Part shown: positions 6,234 to 10,158 of the stretch, in pieces
Layout: the number at the start of each line of letters is the position of its first letter
How positions within the stretch are numbered: the stretch's first letter is position 1
Origin: Candidatus Omnitrophota bacterium
GTDB lineage: Bacteria > Omnitrophota > Gorgyraeia > Gygaellales > Profunditerraquicolaceae
Direction of reading: 5' to 3'
NCBI GenBank assembly: GCA_020063525.1
Contig: JAGUUJ010000014.1
Span: 1-10,158, forward strand
DNA: 10,158 bases
Program-made: the position numbers and the translations under genes
The notes under the pieces: model-generated
What the model saw: the letters and a program-made list of their open reading frames with translations, nothing else
Told to the model about the DNA's origin: nothing
The model's database searches: none

Positions 6234-6811
6234 GAAAGATGCCTGATATTATCCATTATGTGTCCAGCAATATCTTGATAAGGCATCCTCCTTTCTATAG
6301 AAATTTGCTTACCGAAACATACAGAAATGTTTGTTAATCTAATAAACTTAGCGCCGGCCGGCAGCGCCTTTTCCGTCCCTTTTACAAAAGCTGGTATTAC
6401 GGGTACATTAAGTTTTGCGGTTAAAAACCCTATTCCCGGATAAGGCTCGCCAGAAGCACCGTCGAATCTTCGGCTGCCCTCAGGAAACAAAACTAAAGCA
6501 CCGCCAACCCTCACGCGACGCATAGCCTCCTTTAGGGCTGACAAATCTGCAGAATCCCTCTTCACAGGAAAAACGCCTATCCTAGAAAGAAGCCTAGAAA
6601 ACAACGGATTGCAAAATAATTCTTCTTTAGCCATATAATTTAATTTACGCTGACAGGCTACGCCTACAGCTATGGGATCTAAATAGCTGACGTGGTTAGA
6701 AGCTAAAATAAAACCTCCTGTTTTAGGTATATGCTCTAAACCTTTTGCCTTAAAACGGAATAATATCTTCAGGATAATAGCTGATAAAAGCCTTAAGATA
6801 CTATAAAGCAT
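6227..6811 (-). CDS. plsC: 1-acyl-sn-glycerol-3-phosphate acyltransferase (PlsC family)
   Basis: This 194-residue membrane-associated acyltransferase probably adds the second acyl chain to lysophosphatidic acid to give phosphatidic acid. The PlsC motifs appear in order: NHVSYLD (39-45), matching the catalytic NHxxxxD; MAKEELF (60-66); FPVKRDS (81-87) in the acceptor-binding region; FPEGSR (109-114); and VPVIPAFVKGTE (136-147). The N-terminal 1-20 is hydrophobic and probably the membrane anchor. The length is short but typical of this compact bacterial group. The gene overlaps the mutase gene by 11 bp and ispH by 7 bp and has no strong Shine-Dalgarno, so it is probably translated by coupling. 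Other acyl acceptors are possible, since family members differ in substrate, but placement before ispH and rpsA is the classic plsC context. Confidence 0.92.
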   Translation of the reverse strand: MLYSILRLLSAIILKILFRFKAKGLEHIPKTGGFILASNHVSYLDPIAVGVACQRKLNYMAKEELFCNPLFSRLLSRIGVFPVKRDSADLSALKEAMRRVRVGGALVLFPEGSRRFDGASGEPYPGIGFLTAKLNVPVIPAFVKGTEKALPAGAKFIRLTNISVCFGKQISIERRMPYQDIAGHIMDNIRHLSC

Positions 6812-8189
6812 CTTTTGCGATTAAATCTTTCCCGTATTCAAGCACTCTTTTAGCCCGCGTTAAATTCTTCGCCTCTGCATATATACGCATAATCGGCTCT
6901 GTCCCTGAAGCCCTAAACATAAGCCAGCTCTCATCTTCGCAAATCAATTTTATTCCGTCAAAATCCTTAACCTCGGTTACTTTTTTCCCTAATAACTCGC
7001 CTGGTAAATTCTCTTTTTTGGGTTCTATATGCCTCTCCATTTGCAAGTCTTCGCGTAAGTAATAATACTTACCGAATTGTTTCTCCGCTTCATTTAAAAT
7101 TTTCAAAATATCCTTATTTCGATAAACCATCATCTCCAAAAGCAAAAGGCCTGCCATAGTTCCATCACGTTCTGGTATATATTCCTTTACACCTATTCCG
7201 CCTGCCTCTTCTCCGCCCACAAGAATATCCTGTGTTTCCATGAGGCTGGAAATATATTTAAAACCAACCGGCGTTTCATAGAGTTTAACCCTTAAAAAAT
7301 CAGCTATATGGTCAACCATGGTTGTGCCGGCGATTGTCTTTACAATACCACCACGCCAGCCTCTATCCTGATGCAGATGTAACGCCAATAGGCCTAATAT
7401 TTTTTGCGGATGAATAAATACACCACCGGGGGCAATGCAAGCAATCCTGTCAGCATCTCCGTCGAGCGCGATTCCTAAATCAAATTTCTCATTTTTAACC
7501 CTGAGCTTTAAACCTTGGAGATTCTGCTCAACCGGCTCAGGCCCTCTTCCGTCAAAATGAGGATTAATGGTATTGCGCATAAATTCTAACCTTATATTTG
7601 TGCCTTTAAGAATCGAGGCGATAAAACTATTCCCCGAGCCATGCATCGCATCAACCAGAACCTTAAATCTTTTTTTCTTTATTCTCTTTAAGTCTATATA
7701 ATTACGGATGAATTTTACATAGCCAGTTACTAAATCTTCTTTTGTTATTTTTGCAATGCCGGTGCCTATTTCTTTTACGGGAGTTTTTCCTAAGCGGTTT
7801 TCTACATCTTCGGTTACTTCCTGGCCTGCTGCACCGCCTGAAGAAGTCTTAATCTTAAAACCATTATATTCAGGAGGATTATGAGAGGCGGTAATCATAA
7901 TACCCAAATCCAGATGCCTATTTTTTACGGTAAAGCTTAAGGCCGGTGTAGGTATAGCTCTATCTGAGAGGATAACCTCAATACCGTTATTCCTGAAAAC
8001 AGCGCAGACAGCCTTAGCAAAACAATCGGACATAAAACGGGTATCAAAACCGACTGCGAGCGACTTTCCGGAACCTAAATAATCAGCCACTGCCTGGGAA
8101 ACAATTTTCAGATTTTCAAATGTGTAATTTCCTCCAATAACCGCCCTCCAGCCATCGGTTCCGAATTTAATCTCAGTATTACTTTGCAT
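6801..8189 (-). CDS. Phosphoglucomutase/phosphomannomutase (alpha-D-phosphohexomutase)
   Basis: This cytoplasmic enzyme interconverts hexose 1- and 6-phosphates through a phosphoserine and Mg2+. The 462-residue length fits the four-domain alpha-D-phosphohexomutase family. The four signature segments are present: the N-terminal FGTDGWRA (9-16); the active serine S102 in TASHNPPEYNGFK; the metal loop DGDADR (243-248); the sugar-selectivity loop GEEAGG (326-331); and the phosphate-binding RASGTEPIMR (426-435). The sugar loop more often reads GEESGG, so the alanine is a small deviation. Glucose versus mannose specificity cannot be decided from these motifs; a glucosamine mutase (GlmM) is less likely because GlmM usually has GEQSGH. 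It overlaps rpe and plsC by 11 bp each. In the clostridial version of this neighbourhood I would expect cmk before plsC. It may feed nucleotide-sugar synthesis for the glycan genes downstream (inference). Confidence 0.93.
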   Translation of the reverse strand: MQSNTEIKFGTDGWRAVIGGNYTFENLKIVSQAVADYLGSGKSLAVGFDTRFMSDCFAKAVCAVFRNNGIEVILSDRAIPTPALSFTVKNRHLDLGIMITASHNPPEYNGFKIKTSSGGAAGQEVTEDVENRLGKTPVKEIGTGIAKITKEDLVTGYVKFIRNYIDLKRIKKKRFKVLVDAMHGSGNSFIASILKGTNIRLEFMRNTINPHFDGRGPEPVEQNLQGLKLRVKNEKFDLGIALDGDADRIACIAPGGVFIHPQKILGLLALHLHQDRGWRGGIVKTIAGTTMVDHIADFLRVKLYETPVGFKYISSLMETQDILVGGEEAGGIGVKEYIPERDGTMAGLLLLEMMVYRNKDILKILNEAEKQFGKYYYLREDLQMERHIEPKKENLPGELLGKKVTEVKDFDGIKLICEDESWLMFRASGTEPIMRIYAEAKNLTRAKRVLEYGKDLIAKDAL

Positions 8190-8823
8190 TCCTGAGCCTT
8201 TCTATGGCTAATTTAGTATTTTTGGCGCCGAATATGTATGAACCTGCAGCTAAAATATTTGCACCTGCCTTAATGATACTGCCTGCTACTTTATCGTTTA
8301 CTCCTCCGTCTACGGAAATATCGCCGTCAAATATAGAGCGTAACTGTTTTATTTTGGGCAATACTGCCGGGATAAACCCCTGTCCACTGAATCCCGGATA
8401 AACTGACATCACCAAAACAAAGTCAACGTATTTTAATACATCTTTGATTTTAGATAACGGCGTATCTGGATTTAGCGATATTCCTACTTTTATCTTTCGT
8501 TTTTTTAAACGTGCCGCCTGCAGCCTGAAGCTCGAAGCACTTATGGTTTCAATATGCATCGTGAGCATATCGCTTCCTGCCCCAACAAAGTCATCGATAA
8601 AATTTTGCGGATTCTCAATCATCAAATGTACGTCTAAAGGCAGCTTCGTTACCCGACGGATATATTTGACTACTACCGGACCGATAGTAATATTGGGCAC
8701 GAAATGCCCGTCCATAACATCGATATGAAGCATATCCGCACCTGCTAATTCCACTTTTTTTATCTCTCTCTCTAAGCAACTAAAATCTGCGGACAATATG
8801 GAAGGCGCAACTTTGATTTTCAT
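8179..8823 (-). CDS. rpe: Ribulose-phosphate 3-epimerase
   Basis: This is a cytoplasmic TIM-barrel enzyme of the pentose phosphate pathway that interconverts ribulose 5-phosphate and xylulose 5-phosphate. The length, 214 residues, is normal. Motifs in order are APSILSADF (6-14), HIDVMDGHFVPN (33-44) with metal and catalytic residues H33 and D35, DVHLMIENP (64-72) with metal ligand H66, VMSVYPGFSGQGF (138-150), a mild variant of the usual VMTVNPGFGGQ phosphate-side loop, and VDGGVN (171-176) with catalytic D172. The start overlaps the nadD stop by ATGA, and a GAGG lies eight bases upstream. It overlaps the following mutase gene by 11 bp. I see no sign of truncation. Confidence 0.97.
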   Translation of the reverse strand: MKIKVAPSILSADFSCLEREIKKVELAGADMLHIDVMDGHFVPNITIGPVVVKYIRRVTKLPLDVHLMIENPQNFIDDFVGAGSDMLTMHIETISASSFRLQAARLKKRKIKVGISLNPDTPLSKIKDVLKYVDFVLVMSVYPGFSGQGFIPAVLPKIKQLRSIFDGDISVDGGVNDKVAGSIIKAGANILAAGSYIFGAKNTKLAIERLRNAK

Positions 8824-9386
8824 CGGTAAAGCCTCTTTTTATCAATATACCTAAGCACTGCCTCAGACACCAAATACCGGAATGATTTATCTTCTTTTAT
8901 TGCCTTTCTAATTTCAAAACCCGAGATATCCACTGCCCTGATGGGGATAGTAGAAATATGGGAAGGTATTTTTTCTAAGGGATAACCCGGACGGGTGGCG
9001 ACAATGAACCTTACCATTTTAATAATCTCCTGCAAATCCTTCCAATCATCCAGATATTTAAGCAAATCCGAGCCGATTATAAAATATAATTCATCCTGCG
9101 GATATGCCTTCTCGAATTCTTTCAAGGTATCTATAGTATAAGAACGGCCGTCTCTTTTAATTTCTATATCGGATGCTAAAAAATATCTGTTGCCTTTGAT
9201 AGCCAGTTTTATCATGGCGAGCCTTGCATGAGCAGGGGCAATGTCAGAATTATCCTTATGCGGAGGAAGGTATGTAGGTACGAAAATAACCTGAGCGAGT
9301 TTTAACTTTTCCCTTACCTCTTCAGCCAGGATAAGATGGCCGATATGTATGGGATTAAAAGTGCCGCCTAATATTCCAATTTTCAT
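8820..9386 (-). CDS. nadD: Nicotinate-nucleotide adenylyltransferase
   Basis: NadD joins ATP and nicotinate mononucleotide to form deamido-NAD in the cytosol, the penultimate step of NAD synthesis. The 188-residue length is typical. The nucleotidyltransferase fold is shown by GGTFNPIHIGH (7-17), where the second half of the (T/H)xGH signature is intact, PPHK (41-44), RSYTIDTL (81-88), IIGSD (103-107), and the C-terminal ISGFEIR (154-160), equivalent to the ISSTxIR motif. The tail, SFRYLVSEAVLRYI (168-181), also fits the family. The start is supported by AGGTGAGGG just upstream and by an ATGA overlap with proA. The proA-nadD order is common in bacteria. The usual downstream partner rsfS is absent here and rpe follows instead. 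Confidence 0.96.
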   Translation of the reverse strand: MKIGILGGTFNPIHIGHLILAEEVREKLKLAQVIFVPTYLPPHKDNSDIAPAHARLAMIKLAIKGNRYFLASDIEIKRDGRSYTIDTLKEFEKAYPQDELYFIIGSDLLKYLDDWKDLQEIIKMVRFIVATRPGYPLEKIPSHISTIPIRAVDISGFEIRKAIKEDKSFRYLVSEAVLRYIDKKRLYR

Positions 9387-10158
9387 TCCCTCACCTGCCC
9401 ATTCCCGAATACCATATACTTATATGTTGTTAATTCTTCAAGCGCCATAGGGCCGCGCGCATGCAGTTTGTCAGTAGAAATACCTATCTCAGCACCCAAT
9501 CCAAATTGATAACCGTCGGTAAAACGCGTAGAGGCATTAACATATACGCAGGCAGAATCCACTTTCCTTAAGAATTCTAAGGCATTTTCATAGTTCTCAG
9601 TAACAATGCTATCTGAATGATGAGAGCCGTAATAGTTTATATGCCTAATCGCTTCATTCAAATCATTTACTACTTTCACCGAAAGAATTAAATCCAGATA
9701 TTCAGTACGATAATCTTTCTCGGTTGCCCTTTTGATACCTTTGACACTTCGACCTTGCTCAGTGTCAATGGTGAGCGCAGTCGAACCATTGACAATCCTC
9801 TGTGTCATACTGCAACCGCGGATTTCCACGCCTGCTTCTTTAAATTTTTTTAACATTTGGGGTAGGAATCTTGCTGCAGCATCGCGGTGGACTAACATAC
9901 TCTCCATCGCATTGCATACTCCGGGACGCTGGACTTTGGCATTGTAACAGATATCCTGCGCCATATTTAAGTCCGCCCATTCATCAACATATACATGACA
10001 TATGCCCTTGTAATGTTTTATCAGGGGTATGCGCGAAGACTTAATTACCCGATTAATCAGGCTTTCTCCGCCGCGAGGAATCACCAAATCAATATAATTA
10101 TTCAATTTCAATAATACATCCACAGCTTGCCTGTCAGTAGTTGTAACCATATTGATTA
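9383..10158 (-). CDS. proA: Gamma-glutamyl phosphate reductase, 5' part outside window
   Basis: ProA reduces gamma-glutamyl phosphate to the semialdehyde in proline synthesis. The frame stays open to the right edge (codons for I and N precede the Met at 10150), and that Met sits within a conserved region before TTTDR, so it is not the start; roughly the first 150-160 residues of a ~415-residue protein lie outside. Numbering from that Met, visible motifs are VIPRGGESL (23-31), the catalytic-cysteine segment VQRPGVCNA (73-81, C79), NASTRFTDG (205-213) and FGLGAEIGISTDKLHARGPMALEELTTYKY (C-terminal signature, about 216-245). Residues 121-136 form an insertion of about 16 residues between RIV and KGIKRATEKDY, encoded by a palindromic repeat. 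The frame is intact, so the protein may still work, since the insertion lies well away from C79 in sequence. It overlaps nadD by ATGA. Confidence 0.96.
   Translation of the reverse strand, partial: INMVTTTDRQAVDVLLKLNNYIDLVIPRGGESLINRVIKSSRIPLIKHYKGICHVYVDEWADLNMAQDICYNAKVQRPGVCNAMESMLVHRDAAARFLPQMLKKFKEAGVEIRGCSMTQRIVNGSTALTIDTEQGRSVKGIKRATEKDYRTEYLDLILSVKVVNDLNEAIRHINYYGSHHSDSIVTENYENALEFLRKVDSACVYVNASTRFTDGYQFGLGAEIGISTDKLHARGPMALEELTTYKYMVFGNGQVRE
9388..9396 (-). promoter_or_regulatory. Shine-Dalgarno of nadD
   Basis: The coding strand reads AGGTGAGGG one base before the nadD ATG at 9386, with AGGTGA itself four bases away from it. It lies within the last codons of proA and supports the ATGA-overlap start. 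Confidence 0.6.
9741..9794 (-). repeat. 54-bp compound palindromic element inserted in frame in proA
   Basis: Three nested inverted repeats are visible. TTGACACT (9741-9748) pairs with AGTGTCAA (9761-9768), 8 of 8. TTCGACCTTGCTCA (9748-9761) pairs with TGAGCGCAGTCGAA (9772-9785), 11 of 14. TGTCAATGGT (9763-9772) pairs with ACCATTGACA (9785-9794), 10 of 10. TTGACA occurs in direct orientation at both ends (9741-9746 and 9789-9794), 48 bp apart, which could be a target duplication or shared repeat ends. The whole segment is read as part of ProA (residues 119-137). Removing 48 bp deletes exactly 16 codons and leaves a family-like junction. No transposase lies nearby; comparison with Rickettsia palindromic elements is an analogy only. 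Confidence 0.8.

Noticed and set aside
6351..6369. GC-rich palindrome (GCCGGCCGGC core) in plsC
   Set aside because: It encodes ordinary residues in the PlsC C-terminal region, has no second copy in the window, and is short enough to be chance.
8204..8728. Plus-strand open frames opposite rpe
   Set aside because: Antisense to a complete epimerase with all catalytic residues; no independent coding evidence.
9732..9947. Plus-strand 71-codon open frame opposite proA
   Set aside because: Begins in the palindromic insertion and runs antisense through the catalytic region; no motif.

Overview
All ten protein genes in this window lie on the minus strand, so transcription runs from high to low coordinates. 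They are packed almost without gaps. The DNA is moderately AT-rich, Shine-Dalgarno sequences are ordinary bacterial ones, and there are no RNA genes, insertion-sequence transposases or CRISPR arrays. Gene content is bacterial housekeeping plus surface-glycan synthesis. The plsC-ispH-rpsA order recalls the cluster of clostridia and several deep-branching phyla. Together with short GGGAC-n-GTCCC palindromes and a GT2 protein of the 'SIIIAVKTW' type, it suggests an uncultured bacterium, with Omnitrophota (PVC group) my best guess. That assignment is inference from recalled resemblance and was not tested.

Layout in transcription order: proA (5' end outside the window, 10158-9383), nadD (9386-8820), rpe (8823-8179), a phosphoglucomutase/phosphomannomutase (8189-6801), plsC (6811-6227), ispH (6233-5367) and rpsA (5370-3829). 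These seven genes are joined by six successive overlaps of 4, 4, 11, 11, 7 and 4 bp, which points to one transcript with translational coupling. A 74-bp spacer carrying a 23-bp tandem repeat leads to tyrS (3754-2570). A 29-bp spacer with a palindrome leads to a Wzx/MATE-like polysaccharide flippase (2540-1275). Two family-2 glycosyltransferases follow: a polyprenyl-phosphate-sugar synthase-like enzyme (1278-484) and a second GT2 running off the left edge (548-1). No stretch over 300 bases lacks a gene.

The right-hand block supplies proline synthesis, NAD synthesis, pentose phosphate epimerisation, hexose-phosphate isomerisation, phospholipid acylation, the last MEP isoprenoid step and translation (S1, TyrRS). 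The left-hand block looks like envelope polysaccharide assembly. The mutase and IspH could feed sugar phosphates and polyprenyl carrier to it, though this is pathway logic and not something the DNA proves.

The most unusual feature is a set of small palindromic repeats that are read as protein or touch gene ends. A 54-bp compound palindrome sits in frame inside proA, bounded by TTGACA at both ends; removing its 48-bp core restores a family-like ProA sequence. GGGAC-n-GTCCC motifs are translated as GT(V/L)P in the flippase tail and twice, exactly 13 codons apart, in the terminal GT2. The stop codon of rpsA lies at the edge of a related GGGACGTC-containing tandem repeat. The two glycosyltransferase genes also share a 65-bp out-of-frame overlap in which the second gene encodes a core GT2 motif. 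I see no multi-gene novel system such as a defence or secretion locus.
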